A DNA stretch of 64,000 nucleotides from Desulfoluna butyratoxydans (lineage in GTDB: Bacteria; Desulfobacterota; Desulfobacteria; Desulfobacterales; Desulfolunaceae). Of this stretch, positions 1 to 9,350 are shown one piece after another (the first letter of the stretch is position 1; each line of letters starts with the position of its first letter). Location: the NCBI RefSeq assembly GCF_900699765.1, contig NZ_CAADHO010000005.1, positions 428,189 through 492,188 of the forward strand, given 5' to 3'. Under the pieces are notes generated by a model. The model was not told the DNA's origin, ran no database searches, and saw only the letters and a list, made by a program, of their open reading frames with translations. Made by a program: the position numbers and the translations under genes.

Positions 1-1978
1 TTTCGGCAATCTCCTCGGCCGCCTCGTTGACACCGACGATATCCTGGGCCATATCCGCGGCCACAGCCGTGCTTTCCGACACACTGGCGCTCACCTCAGC
101 CATCCCCTGGGATGCCTGGGTGATGCTGTCCGCAATGTCACGGGTGGCCATGGACTGCTCATCCACCTCTTCTGCAATGGACGAGACGATCTCGTTGGTC
201 TGGAAGATCACCTCGGAGATATGTTCGATCTCCTTGACCGTCTCATCGGTGGAGACCTGAATGCCGTTGATCTTTTCCTTGATCTCCTGGGTGGCCTCGG
301 CGGTCTGGTGGGCCAGGTGCTTGATCTCATTTGCCACCACGGCAAAGCCCTTGCCGGCCTCCCCTGCCCTGGCCGCCTCAATGGTGGCGTTCAGGGCAAG
401 CAGGTTGGTTTGGGCGGAAATCTCGGTGATCACCTCGGTCACGGTGTTGATCTCATGGGCAACGGCCCCCAGGGCTTTTACCTTTTCAGAAGATCGCTTG
501 GCGCTGGATACCGCCTCTTTGCTCACGTGGCGGGCTTCTTCGGAGTTGCCCGCAATCTTTTCGATGGTCCCGGTGATCTGTTCCGTGGCTGCTGCGACCC
601 GACCGATGTTCTGGGAAGACTGCTCGGCGGCGGCAGCCACCGAGGCCATGTTGGTGCTCATCTCCTCTGCGGCCGCGGTGGATGAACTTGTCCTCTCCAT
701 GGTCTCCCGGGCGCCTGAGGACATCTGGGCAGAAACCGCGGAGAGGTTGGAGGAGGAGGCATTGAGCTGGCTTACCCCCGCCGAAATATCCCGGAACATG
801 TCTCCCAGGGTGCCCACCATGGAGTTCAGCGCCCCCACAAGGGTACCGATCTCATCGTGCCTCCGGGTGGAGAGAGTCCGGCTGAAATCACCTTTGGCAA
901 CGGCCTCGGCAAAGTCCACCGCCCGAATGATGGGCCGGGTGGCGCGCCCCGTGATCACATAAACCGTGGCAACAAGCAGCAGCATGGCAACCAGGGCCAC
1001 CCCGAGGCAGACGTGCCGGATGGTGTGCGCCTCCTTCAAAATTTTTGCAGTGGGGATACTGATCATGGCCGCCCAGGGGGTATCGGACCGACCGATGCTG
1101 ATGGGCGCGCCCATGCGCACCACCTCACACCCCAGGGTCTTGGAGATGTTGTTCCCCCGGAAAGACTTCCCGTCCCGGATGGCCTGGTCGAAATTGCGTC
1201 CCCAGGAGGTCTCCGTAAAAAGGCTTTTGCCGAGCCTTGCCCCATCGGGATGGGAGACATACACGCCCCTGTTGGAGACAATGGAGAGGTAACCCGTCCC
1301 GTAAATCTTGAGTCCGGCAAAGGCGTCCTGGAATGTTTTCAGGGCGATGTCCACGCCCACCACCCCCAGGACCTTGCCGCCGATGACAATGGGAACACTC
1401 ACCGTGGTCATCAAATGATCCCGGCCGCCGATGTTGACGGCATAGGGTTCGGCAAGCACCTCCCTGCCGGTTCGCTGGGGCACAAGGTAGTAATCCCCGT
1501 CACCCTCACGCCGGTAGTTCAGGCTGGGCCGAAGCTTCAGGCTGCCAGAGCTGCGGCTCCAGATGGGCACAAACCGTCCGGTGGCGTCGTGGCCTTCGGC
1601 GTTCACAAAATCGGCATCCCTGCCGTCCAGGGCGTTGGGCTCCCAGATCGTCCACACACCATAAAAAGCGGGGTTTTTGTCTATCACCTGTTTCATGAGG
1701 TGCGTCAACAAATCCCGGCGGGACAGGTCGCCGTCCACCGTGTCAAGGCCGGTCACCACGCCCCCGAAGACCTGGGCCAGGGTCCGGGCCGAGTCCGCAG
1801 CCACCTCCACTTCCGCTTTGACGACGCCGCCGTACCGGTGGGCCATCTGCTCTGCTTTTTCCAGGGCTTCCGTCTCTGCCAGGTTGCCTGACATCACGGC
1901 AACGATCCCGATGGTCACCGTAAAAGCCAGGGCCATGACCGAACAGATGCTCAGCAGCATCCGGGTTCTCAATTTCAT
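1..1978 (-). CDS. methyl-accepting chemotaxis protein (dCache-HAMP-MCP signal), C-terminus beyond window
   Basis: Chemoreceptor that passes ligand binding in the periplasm to CheA/CheW in the cytoplasm. Reading the minus strand from the ATG at 1978 gives a first membrane segment right after the start ([19 protein letters not shown]), a long periplasmic part with double-Cache features ([11 protein letters not shown] near residue 100; [10 protein letters not shown] further on), a second membrane segment (about residues 325-345), a HAMP linker beginning TGRATRPI, and a long helical signalling region with the conserved hairpin tip [21 protein letters not shown]. About 659 codons are present; the last residues lie outside the window. 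AAGGA sits about 14 bases before the start. The ligand cannot be told; dCache receptors often bind amino acids or organic acids. Confidence 0.93.
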   Translation of the reverse strand, partial: MKLRTRMLLSICSVMALAFTVTIGIVAVMSGNLAETEALEKAEQMAHRYGGVVKAEVEVAADSARTLAQVFGGVVTGLDTVDGDLSRRDLLTHLMKQVIDKNPAFYGVWTIWEPNALDGRDADFVNAEGHDATGRFVPIWSRSSGSLKLRPSLNYRREGDGDYYLVPQRTGREVLAEPYAVNIGGRDHLMTTVSVPIVIGGKVLGVVGVDIALKTFQDAFAGLKIYGTGYLSIVSNRGVYVSHPDGARLGKSLFTETSWGRNFDQAIRDGKSFRGNNISKTLGCEVVRMGAPISIGRSDTPWAAMISIPTAKILKEAHTIRHVCLGVALVAMLLLVATVYVITGRATRPIIRAVDFAEAVAKGDFSRTLSTRRHDEIGTLVGALNSMVGTLGDMFRDISAGVSQLNASSSNLSAVSAQMSSGARETMERTSSSTAAAEEMSTNMASVAAAAEQSSQNIGRVAAATEQITGTIEKIAGNSEEARHVSKEAVSSAKRSSEKVKALGAVAHEINTVTEVITEISAQTNLLALNATIEAARAGEAGKGFAVVANEIKHLAHQTAEATQEIKEKINGIQVSTDETVKEIEHISEVIFQTNEIVSSIAEEVDEQSMATRDIADSITQASQGMAEVSASVSESTAVAADMAQDIVGVNEAAEEIAE

Positions 1979-2486
1979 TGTAGTCAACACGTCACATTCC
2001 TTAACATTAAGAAAACCAGGGCCTGCTTGAACCCAGACGTGTACCGTTCGGCTCACGCGCCTTGAACGAGGCATCGCCGGGCACATCCCTCGGCTCAATG
2101 GCAGGCTTATATCAAAACACTTGTTCTGTTTAATTCCCAAAAAACAGCCATCCCGTGGGCTGACCTTTGCCATAATCCGTCGGCCCATGCCGGAACAGCG
2201 GCCGCTGCAGATTTCAGCTGCATCGATCAGCAACACCTCAACAGGATATCATCTCCAAAAACCGTTTGTTAGGAGGTGTATCTGCCCAGGGGAGCCTGTC
2301 GTCATTCATCAACGGACCCGATGCGCGGTTTTTTCTAAAATGAAAGTTCTGGAATGTCAATACAGAAATAAACACCGTTTAGCAACATCAGAAAAGCGCT
2401 CGTTGAGGCAGGATAAAAAAAAGGGCGCGTCCTCAAGGAACGCGCCCTTTCATTTGTCAGGAGCGGGGGTTGTCTTTACCGGCCGG
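1979..2486. other. intergenic region, 508 bp
   Basis: Lies between the chemoreceptor start and the end of yqgE. Apart from the terminator at 2415-2451 I see no supportable gene, RNA or repeat. The receptor promoter should be in the first 150 bases but no clear -35/-10 pair stands out. Confidence 0.5.
2415..2451 (-). terminator. Rho-independent terminator after yqgE
   Basis: Inverted repeat AAGGGCGCGT / ACGCGCCCTT with a short loop. Read on the minus strand the stem is followed by an eight-T run, placing a strong terminator about 35 bases after the yqgE stop codon. Confidence 0.85.
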
Positions 2487-3056
2487 TCAGGCCCGGCCAA
2501 AATCGCCGGAAAGAAGCACGGGATCAATGCCAAGGCGATCCAGGGCTTTTTCCCATCGCATCTCCGCCGGGACCTCAAAGATCAGGTCGATGCCGGATTC
2601 CACGGTCAACCACACATTGCCCGCGAGCTCCCCTTCGAGCTGCCCGGCGGCCCACCCCGAGCTACCCAGAAAAATAGCCACTTTTTCAGGACCTTCCCCC
2701 CGGGCCACAGCCGACAGGGTCTCCATGGAGTTGGACAGGGCCACCTCCTCGTCCATGGGGAAGGTACCCTCATGATCAAAGGGAGGGCCGTGCAGGAGAA
2801 AGATCTCATCCAGCTGAACCGGGCCCCCCGTGTACACAGGCACATTCACGGCGGCATCCACATGGTCGAGCTTGAACTCCTGGTAGACGTCGCGGGCCGC
2901 CATCAGGTGGCTTGGACGATTGACGATAAACCCCATGGCCCCGTCCACGGTATGCTCGCAGAGATACACCACAGACCGTGCAAAATTGGGATCCTTCATG
3001 GACGGCATGGCCAGGAGAAAATGCCCTTTAAGGGAATGAAATACATCTCCGCTCAT
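2487..3056 (-). CDS. YqgE/AlgH family protein
   Basis: 189-residue protein of the DUF179 (YqgE/AlgH) family. Family hallmarks are visible: N-terminal LKGHFLLAMPSM, then DPNFARSVVYLCEH, GAMGFIVNRP, a Y-x-GGPV segment and FLGSSGWAAGQLEGEL near residues 130-145. The length is typical. AlgH was named for an effect on alginate expression in Pseudomonas, but the molecular role of the family is unknown. It lies 77 bp downstream of manC on the same strand and is followed by a terminator, so the two probably share a transcript. No strong ribosome-binding site is seen before the ATG. Confidence 0.92.
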   Translation of the reverse strand: MSGDVFHSLKGHFLLAMPSMKDPNFARSVVYLCEHTVDGAMGFIVNRPSHLMAARDVYQEFKLDHVDAAVNVPVYTGGPVQLDEIFLLHGPPFDHEGTFPMDEEVALSNSMETLSAVARGEGPEKVAIFLGSSGWAAGQLEGELAGNVWLTVESGIDLIFEVPAEMRWEKALDRLGIDPVLLSGDFGRA

Positions 3057-3133
3057 CGTTGGTACCCACCCTTTGAATGGTCATGTGTCATCACGGATCG
3101 ACTCACCATACAACCCCTTTCGCCAAACCGTGC

Positions 3134-4543
3134 CTATCGGCCGTAGTTGTCTTCCAGGCGGACAATATCGTCTTCCCCGAGATAGCTTCCCGATTGCACC
3201 TCAATGAGTTCCAGGGGAATTTTCCCCGGATTTTCAAGCCGGTGCACCGTCCCCAGGGAGATGTAGGTGGATTCGTCCTCCTTGAGGAGGATCTTTTCGT
3301 CGTCCCGGGTGACGATGGCGGTTCCCCGCACCACCACCCAGTGCTCTGCGCGGTGAAAATGCTTCTGCAAAGAGAGCTCGGCACCGGGCTTGACGGTGAT
3401 GCGCTTCACCTGGAACCGGTCGGCCATGTCAATGCCCTCATAGGATCCCCAGGGCCTGTAGACCACGGTGTGGAGCTGGGCCTCGGAGCGGGTATCGGCC
3501 TTGAGCTGGCTGACGATCTTCTTCACGTCCTGACCACGGTTCCGTGGCGCAACCAGCACGGCATCCTTGGTCTCCACGATGATCATGTCTTCAATACCCA
3601 CCGCCGCGATCATCCGGCTCTCCCCCTGGAGCAGGGAGGAGGAGACGTCGTGGGTAACCACGTCCCCTTTGACCACGTTGCCGTTCTCATCTTTGTTCCC
3701 GATCTGCCAGATGGCGTCCCAGGAGCCCACGTCGTTCCACCCGGCGGCAAGGGAGATCATCACCCCCTTGTCGGTCTTTTCCATCACCGCATAGTCGATG
3801 GAGTCCTCGGGACAGGCGGAAAACGCCTCGTTATCCAGGCGGAAAAAATCGAGGTCCGACGCCCCTTTCTCCACGGCCTCCCGGCAGGTGGCCACGATCT
3901 CCGGGGCGAAGCGCTCCAGCTCACCGAGGACCTCCCGGCAGCCGAACATGAACATGCCGCTGTTCCAGCAATACTCCCCGGATGCCACGTAGGACTCGGC
4001 GGTCTCAAGATCCGGCTTTTCCACGAACCGGTCGATGACCACGGCGCTCCCCCCGTTGACGGACGCGCCTTTGCGGATATACCCGTATCCGGTCTCCGCC
4101 GACTCCGGGACGATGCCGAAGGTGATGAGGCGCCCGGCCTCGGCCAGGTCACGGCCTTCGCGCATGGCATCGTGCAGCTTTTCGGTATGGGTGATGGTGT
4201 GGTCCGCAGGGAGAACAAGCAGGGTGGGGTTTTCGTCGACCTCAAGGGCCTTGAACGCAGCGGCGGCCAGGGCCGGTGCCGTGTTCCTGCCCACGGGCTC
4301 CAGCATGATGGCCAACGGATCAATGCCGATGCTGCGAAGCTGCTCGGCCACCATGAACCGATGGTTCTCGTTACAGATCACGATGGGACGGCCCATGGCC
4401 TCGAACCCGGAAAGACGCAGCACCGTGTTCTGCAACATGGTGTACTCATTGATGAGGCCGATGAGCTGCTTGGGATGAAGTTCGCGGGAAAGGGGCCAGA
4501 GCCGGGTGCCTGAGCCCCCGGCAAGGATAACGGGTATCACCAT
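3134..4543 (-). CDS. manC: mannose-1-phosphate guanylyltransferase / mannose-6-phosphate isomerase
   Basis: 469-residue bifunctional enzyme: GTP + mannose-1-P gives GDP-mannose (N-terminal domain), and fructose-6-P/mannose-6-P interconversion (C-terminal cupin). Residues 7-26 hold the nucleotidyltransferase signature LAGGSGTRLWPLSRELHPKQ; FVEKPD marks the sugar-binding loop; the type II isomerase cupin near residue 350 onward has HFHRAEHWVVV and ends LEDNYGR. AGAGGA lies about 8 bases before the ATG. It supplies GDP-mannose for exopolysaccharide or O-antigen; no glycosyltransferases are adjacent, so the acceptor pathway is elsewhere. It probably heads a two-gene unit with yqgE. Confidence 0.96.
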   Translation of the reverse strand: MVIPVILAGGSGTRLWPLSRELHPKQLIGLINEYTMLQNTVLRLSGFEAMGRPIVICNENHRFMVAEQLRSIGIDPLAIMLEPVGRNTAPALAAAAFKALEVDENPTLLVLPADHTITHTEKLHDAMREGRDLAEAGRLITFGIVPESAETGYGYIRKGASVNGGSAVVIDRFVEKPDLETAESYVASGEYCWNSGMFMFGCREVLGELERFAPEIVATCREAVEKGASDLDFFRLDNEAFSACPEDSIDYAVMEKTDKGVMISLAAGWNDVGSWDAIWQIGNKDENGNVVKGDVVTHDVSSSLLQGESRMIAAVGIEDMIIVETKDAVLVAPRNRGQDVKKIVSQLKADTRSEAQLHTVVYRPWGSYEGIDMADRFQVKRITVKPGAELSLQKHFHRAEHWVVVRGTAIVTRDDEKILLKEDESTYISLGTVHRLENPGKIPLELIEVQSGSYLGEDDIVRLEDNYGR

Positions 4544-4866
4544 GGTGAGTCCTCTTTGCTGTCGATTGTTGACGATGGTCCATCAAGCGATGGCACAAAA
4601 AAACCGGAAAAACAGCTGTCAGTTGCCACTCCGGTTTCAACGCGCCGCACTTGCTTCAGACTAAGCCAGCTTCAGAATCAAGTCAAGGGAGGCCTCCCCT
4701 GCGTTGACAATGGAATGACAACATGGTTTCCTTAACTGCCGAAGCACCCGGTCAGCGTCCCCCTTGAGCCGGTTGTTGCCTCACCCGCCCGCGCAGCCGG
4801 GCCGGAACGGAACAAGCCGGGCCTCAACACACCAAACAGTTAGGAAAAAAAATTTTAAGGAGCGGT
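4544..4866. other. divergent intergenic region between manC and the PycTM-like gene
   Basis: 323 bp that must hold promoters for two divergent genes. An inverted repeat at 4597-4637 (AAACCGGA / TCCGGTTT, 20-base loop) is followed on the minus strand by a T run, so it could be a terminator or attenuator ahead of manC. Nothing else is supportable. Confidence 0.4.
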
Positions 4867-5406
4867 ATGCCAGCCCCCACCGATCAAGACCCTTTGAAAC
4901 AAACCATCTGGCCGCCGGTCTTTCGCGCCTCCATCCTCGGCGCGGTCATCTCAAAGCAGATCAACTACGTGGGGTTTGCCGACCGGCGGGCGTCCACGGT
5001 CATCACGGTGAACTCGTTTCTCATCCCCATCGCCCTCTCGGGCCTGGTGCGCCCCCAGTGGCACTGGGGCATCCTCCTGGGCGTCTCAGCCTCGGTTCTC
5101 AGCATTTTTTTCGCTGTCCTCAGCCTCATTCCGAGGCGCTACACGAAAAAAGGGGACCCGAAGCCCCCTTTGCTCCACTTTTCAAGCATTGCCGAGTACA
5201 CCGAAGAGGCCTATATCGAAAAAATGGCCGAAATGCTTGAGAACTCAGCCACCATGGGGACCATGGTGGCCCGGGACCTCTACCGCATGAGCACCGTGAT
5301 CCTCACCCCGAAGTTCAAGCTTCTCAAACTCAGCTACATCAGCTTTCTGGCCGGCTACACCCTGGCCCTTGCGGCCATCTTCGCCGGGCAGTTCCAGCTC
5401 ATGTAA
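4867..5406 (+). CDS. PycTM-like (DUF5706) membrane protein, stand-alone
   Basis: 179 residues. Around residues 38-62 the segment FADRRASTVITVNSFLIPIA resembles the ADxKAS...N opening of the Pycsar-effector transmembrane domain (DUF5706/PycTM); a second membrane helix (WGILLGVSASVLSIFFAVL) follows at about 67-88. Next comes a cytosolic helical part (EYTEEAYIEKMAEMLEN, then DLYRMSTVILTPKFKLLKLS), and a third helix at about 156-177 closes the protein. In Pycsar systems such domains respond to cyclic pyrimidine nucleotides and breach the membrane, but there a cyclase is encoded next door; none is seen here. Start chosen at the ATG preceded by AAGGAG with a 4-base spacer. Family assignment comes from pattern recognition only. 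It could be a housekeeping homologue rather than a defence effector. Confidence 0.7.
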   Translation: MPAPTDQDPLKQTIWPPVFRASILGAVISKQINYVGFADRRASTVITVNSFLIPIALSGLVRPQWHWGILLGVSASVLSIFFAVLSLIPRRYTKKGDPKPPLLHFSSIAEYTEEAYIEKMAEMLENSATMGTMVARDLYRMSTVILTPKFKLLKLSYISFLAGYTLALAAIFAGQFQLM

Positions 5407-5440
5407 TCCATAAGGTCATAAAACGAGGGCCTTCCCCCCC

Positions 5441-5482
5441 CTATCACCTATCACCTATCACCTATTTCCTGTTTCCTATTTC
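5441..5482. repeat. heptanucleotide tandem repeat, six units
   Basis: Three perfect CTATCAC units followed by CTATTTC, CTGTTTC and CTATTTC. The last unit provides the TAG stop (minus strand) of the YkgJ-like gene. A second heptamer array of similar composition lies at 13999-14068. Confidence 0.85.
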
Positions 5483-6111
5483 CCCCCCATCCTCTGGGCC
5501 AGTTTCACCCACTCGATCTCCTGGAGGTTCTGGACGGTGTTGTGAATAAGCCCTTTTTTGATGGTCTCGCGCTTTTCGGCCCGGTCCGTGATGCCGTGGT
5601 AGGGGAGCATGGCCATAAGGGCCTTGTCCTTGGCCTTCTCATCCGGGGTGAGCACATCGCCCCTGCGGGTAAAAAACGGGTCCTCCCCTTCGGCGCAGGG
5701 GGTGTCGAAGACGTTAAAATGCCTGCAGGCCAGGGGGCGCATGGGATGAATGCCACAGCCTCCGTCCACGAGGAACGGACACCCGGCCCCGGGGTGAAAC
5801 CGGGCCAGCTGGTGCTGGATGGTTTGTGCGGCCTCTCCGCTGAGGCTCTCAATGGCGTACCAGTAGATCCCCGCAAGTTCCAGGGGGTAGACAGGAATGG
5901 TGACGTGGGTGGAGCAACAGGTGGAGCACCCTTTGGCGCATGCAAGCCGTCGCCCTTTCTTGAGTTGGGCCTCCACGCTGGCATGAATGCCTTTGTCGGC
6001 GATGATGTAAGCATCCAGAAGCATGGAAAGCCATGAATGGGCCTTTTCCGCCTCGGGATAGGAGAGCCGTTGCGGCTCGGGGTAGTTGCTTGATCTCTTT
6101 TTCTTGGCCAT
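5476..6111 (-). CDS. YkgJ family cysteine cluster protein
   Basis: About 211 residues. The family (formerly UPF0153) has a conserved set of cysteines thought to bind a metal or Fe-S cluster. Seen here: CAKGCSTCCSTHV, then GCPFLVDGGCGIHPMRPLACRHFNV, which is the diagnostic CxxxCxxCC ... C ... C...RP..CR layout. Function is unknown. The frame extends eight codons further up to 6135, but the ATG at 6111 (MAKKKRSS) gives a more family-like N-terminus; neither has a strong ribosome-binding site. The stop codon lies inside the heptamer array at 5441-5482. Confidence 0.88.
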   Translation of the reverse strand: MAKKKRSSNYPEPQRLSYPEAEKAHSWLSMLLDAYIIADKGIHASVEAQLKKGRRLACAKGCSTCCSTHVTIPVYPLELAGIYWYAIESLSGEAAQTIQHQLARFHPGAGCPFLVDGGCGIHPMRPLACRHFNVFDTPCAEGEDPFFTRRGDVLTPDEKAKDKALMAMLPYHGITDRAEKRETIKKGLIHNTVQNLQEIEWVKLAQRMGGK

Positions 6112-6247
6112 GCCATGCCTGACGGAACCCGGCATTTTTTTTAATAAAGCGGTTGCGTATCCTGTGGCCGGGGCATCCGTTGCCGGGTCACTGCATCGCC
6201 GTCTGCCCCGCCTGAAAGAATCGGTTTGAAACCCCCCGAGGGGCCCG

Positions 6248-6949
6248 TTACTTGTCCTGATGATCGAAAATAATCTTTTCCATTCGCGGTAAAAACAGGT
6301 AATGAATGGTCTCTTTCACCCAATCCCAGTAGGCGTCGCACTCTCCGTCCATGCCCAGGAACCGGGCGTAGGTGGAGCTTGCACCCAGGTAGTTGGCCGC
6401 CAGGACGGTAAAGCTGTAAACGAACTTGCTCACCTCCTCGTCCGATGCGTTGTGATGCACCTTCTGACGAAAGGTCTTGAGGAAGCTGTCGTGGAACACC
6501 GCGTACTGGGCCGAGGCGGGAAACTGATCGAAGTTTTCCACGTGGGCCGTATTCTGCATGAGCGTCCTGAACAGGTCCTTGTTGGAGAGATGAAAATCAA
6601 TGACCCGCTCGATGAATACAGCCAGCCCCTCGTCGGTGGTGTAAGCGTCCAGGCCATCGAACCAGTGTTCCATGAACTCGCGGAACTCCACCACATGCTC
6701 TTCCATGACGCACTCGAACAAGCCGGCCTTTTTCGGGAAATAGTAATGAATGATCGGGTGATCAAATCCCCCAGCCTTTCCCACCATCCGGACACTGGCC
6801 GCATGGTAGGGGTGCTCTGAAAAAACCTTGCGGGCGGCATCCAGGATGCGCCGCCTTGTGGCCTCGCCCTTGGTCAGGTTGCGGGGTGCGTTCGTCCCTG
6901 TTGCTTTGGATGTATCCATAGTCTCCATCGGGTTCATGGTCATTGGCAT
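6248..6949 (-). CDS. TetR/AcrR family transcriptional regulator
   Basis: About 233 residues. An N-terminal TetR helix-turn-helix runs from TRRRILDAARKVFSEH to ASVRMVGKAGGFDHPIIHYYFPKKAGLF, followed by a C-terminal ligand-binding/dimer domain of usual length. Several in-frame ATGs crowd the start (6949, 6943, 6937, 6928, 6919); 6919 has a nearby GGAG, so the true N-terminus is uncertain. It is the last gene of a same-strand set with the LolA-like protein, the barrel and the RND pump, so it probably represses that set in response to a hydrophobic ligand. Confidence 0.9.
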   Translation of the reverse strand: MPMTMNPMETMDTSKATGTNAPRNLTKGEATRRRILDAARKVFSEHPYHAASVRMVGKAGGFDHPIIHYYFPKKAGLFECVMEEHVVEFREFMEHWFDGLDAYTTDEGLAVFIERVIDFHLSNKDLFRTLMQNTAHVENFDQFPASAQYAVFHDSFLKTFRQKVHHNASDEEVSKFVYSFTVLAANYLGASSTYARFLGMDGECDAYWDWVKETIHYLFLPRMEKIIFDHQDK

Positions 6950-7048
6950 GATAAACGACAATTCGTGGAAGCCTCCTTCACCGAAGGAGAGATCAACTTT
7001 TTTACCACACGTTCAGGAATTATCAAAGCGAAACCGGCCACACCCGGT

Positions 7049-7795
7049 TTACCGCAGGGACTCTTTTCGAAAATCCGTGGCCTTCATGGGCAGGTTATAC
7101 CGGATCTCCTGGAGAAGGAGGCGTGTCTGTCCCCCGTTTCCCGCCCGGCTCATCACCACCTCATAGGGAGTCAGGATCCCGTCGACGGTCCGGATATCCT
7201 TGTTCTCAAGAATTTTTAACAACTTGCCCTTGGAATAGTAGTCCATCTTCCTCAGGAACCAGTCCTTCTCGCTGATGTAAAGCACGGTCTTGTCATACAC
7301 CTTCTTGCCCCTGATCCGCAGGCTCTCCACCATGTAGCAGGGCTCTCCGGCCACGGTCTCCTTGCCCAAAAGGGTGTAGGCGTAATCGTCCACATCCCGT
7401 GACGCGATATCCTCATAGGTGAAGTGGGAGTTCACAAAGGCCTTCTTTTTCGAAGACTGGCTGATGCGCTTGACCCGGCCCGAGGACATCTGGAGCCACT
7501 GATCGTCATCCTTGCCTTTATGGGCATGGGTCAGCAGCTTGATGCGGGACGGCTTGTGAAACGCAATGAGGGCCCGGTCTTCACCGTCTTCGGTGTCCAT
7601 GGCCGTGAGGGTGAAGACCTTTTCCGTCACCTTGCCCTTTTTTTCGATCTCCATGACCACCTCGCTGGTGGCCGTATCCGGACTGGCGATCTCCTCGGAC
7701 CGGTCCACCACCTCGCGCCCCGTGAGGGCAAAGGCCCCGGCATGGATCATCACACCGACAACCGCAAGAATCATGATTTTTCGCATTTTTACCAT
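7049..7795 (-). CDS. outer membrane lipoprotein-sorting protein (LolA-like)
   Basis: About 248 residues with a signal peptide (MRKIMILAVVGVMIHAGAFA) and a LolA-like fold family pattern: EKVFTLTAMDTEDGEDRALI, FHKPSRIKLLTHAHKGKDDDQWL, YEDIASRDVDDYAYTLLGKE, then AGEPCYMVESLRI. This periplasmic family travels with MMPL-type RND transporters and is thought to carry lipidic cargo across the periplasm. ATG at 7795 has GAGAGGAG three bases upstream; the next ATG at 7786 is an alternative with better spacing. It lies between the beta-barrel and the TetR gene, which suggests one transport machine. Confidence 0.88.
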   Translation of the reverse strand: MVKMRKIMILAVVGVMIHAGAFALTGREVVDRSEEIASPDTATSEVVMEIEKKGKVTEKVFTLTAMDTEDGEDRALIAFHKPSRIKLLTHAHKGKDDDQWLQMSSGRVKRISQSSKKKAFVNSHFTYEDIASRDVDDYAYTLLGKETVAGEPCYMVESLRIRGKKVYDKTVLYISEKDWFLRKMDYYSKGKLLKILENKDIRTVDGILTPYEVVMSRAGNGGQTRLLLQEIRYNLPMKATDFRKESLR

Positions 7796-7937
7796 CTGCT
7801 CCTCTCTTCCGGTGACCATTCGCCCCCCATGCCTCTGGCAGTGATAAGGCGATCAGTCACCTCAATGTCATAAAAACACCTGTGCCGCGCCGCCGCCCAA
7901 GCTCCGCCCGGGACCAACACCGACACAGCCGGTAGGG

Positions 7938-9350
7938 TTAAAATTGATACTCTAAAGTCACCATGAACAGGTCCCGATCCCTCAGGTACCAGAACGGGGA
8001 TCCCACCTCGTTCAGCTCCGGGGCAGATCCGTCATAAAACACCAGGGAGCCCTCCACCACCAGGCCGTTTTGAAAATCGTACCCCACCTTGGCCCAGGTC
8101 ATCTGCCCTTCGTCCTCACCGTCCATCACCCAGAAAAGGGAGACGGGAATCCGGCTGCTTAAAAAGCTGTCCTGGTATCGGAAGGCAAGGGTTTCGTCGT
8201 AAAAAGGGTCCCCAAGGCCATTGCGGGTGTAGCCCGACCGATGAGCCTCCAGGGTCACCACGGACTCTCCCTCGTGGGCGGGGAACCAGTCCACCACCGG
8301 AAGGAACCAGTTCAGCCCGGCCGACACCGACCAGAAACCGGAGTCCACAATCTCATAGGGAAACACCATGGCAGCCGGATTGCTCGTGTCCTGGGTAACA
8401 TACCCCTGCTTGTCAAAGCTCCACGCGCCTTCCGCCTGCACCACGCACTGCCCCAGGTCGGCGGAGACGTCTGCCCCCACAGAGGTGACATCCCCGTGGA
8501 AAGAGCGGGCCACCACAGACACCGGCTCCCCCGGTTCCATAATCACCCGGTCCGGCGTGATGAGGGGCTCACGGTCGGGGCCGTGGTAGGCACTCAACGA
8601 AAGATCGCAGCTGCCCACGCTCCGGGACGCCTTGATCCCCACCCCCGCATTGTCCACGGTGACATCGGGCTCTTCGTTGTCCGTCCGCTTCACGGGCAGG
8701 GAGAAGTTGTCGGGATCGATGTAAAAATAGTCCCCCTCCCAGGCGTTGAGCCGCCCCACCCCCATGGGCATAAAAACAGCCTCCACGGAGTAGTCCCCGA
8801 TAAAACGCAGCATGGAGACCGCAGGCACCCCCTGCAACAGGCCGTCCTCCTCTTTCAGGAAAAGCTCCCGGAGATCTTCGGGGTTGAAGTAACTGGTGGG
8901 GTTGATGAAGTCGGCGGTGCCCCAGGCAAAGACCTGGTTTCCCACCCGCCAGCGGCTTGTGTCCGTCTCCTTTTCCACATAAAGCTCCCGGAACGAGAGC
9001 TCGACTCCCCGCGACGACAACGTGAGGTTCCGCCTCAGGGTTGTCCCGCTGTCACTGTAGCGGATCTCCCCGCCCGGGGAGTCACTGAACACGGCATCGT
9101 TGATTCGCAGCTCAGGGGTCCCATAAACAGAAAACCCCTCCCCCGCCCAGAAGAGCGCCCCTTCCAGCCTCACCTCGTTGCTGATCATGCTGTCTTCGAC
9201 ATAATCCGTATTGTTCATGGGCGCCATGCTCTTGGCACCGAGGGTCCACTCAGCCTCCACACCCTCCGGCAGCCAGGCGCACACCGGACACACCCACCCC
9301 ACACACACGGCCCAGATCAGCACAACACAGGCCACAACCCTACAACGCAT
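7938..9350 (-). CDS. DUF1302-like outer-membrane beta-barrel protein
   Basis: About 470 residues. A signal peptide is followed by alternating amphipathic strands rich in aromatic residues and a C-terminal phenylalanine (MVTLEYQF), as expected for an outer-membrane barrel. GNQVFAWGTADFINPTSYFNP resembles the conserved DUF1302/DUF1302-related segment. The ATG at 9350 has GGGGAG nine bases upstream and overlaps the RND stop as TGATG, so translation is coupled; an upstream in-frame ATG at 9359 has no room for a ribosome-binding site. It probably receives substrate from, or delivers it to, the RND pump and the LolA-like carrier. Confidence 0.8.
   Translation of the reverse strand: MRCRVVACVVLIWAVCVGWVCPVCAWLPEGVEAEWTLGAKSMAPMNNTDYVEDSMISNEVRLEGALFWAGEGFSVYGTPELRINDAVFSDSPGGEIRYSDSGTTLRRNLTLSSRGVELSFRELYVEKETDTSRWRVGNQVFAWGTADFINPTSYFNPEDLRELFLKEEDGLLQGVPAVSMLRFIGDYSVEAVFMPMGVGRLNAWEGDYFYIDPDNFSLPVKRTDNEEPDVTVDNAGVGIKASRSVGSCDLSLSAYHGPDREPLITPDRVIMEPGEPVSVVARSFHGDVTSVGADVSADLGQCVVQAEGAWSFDKQGYVTQDTSNPAAMVFPYEIVDSGFWSVSAGLNWFLPVVDWFPAHEGESVVTLEAHRSGYTRNGLGDPFYDETLAFRYQDSFLSSRIPVSLFWVMDGEDEGQMTWAKVGYDFQNGLVVEGSLVFYDGSAPELNEVGSPFWYLRDRDLFMVTLEYQF

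Noticed and set aside
3077..4513. 478-codon open frame on the plus strand opposite manC
   Set aside because: Antisense to a clear manC on the other strand; composition (Gly/His/Asp-rich) is that of a GC-rich shadow frame and matches no family.
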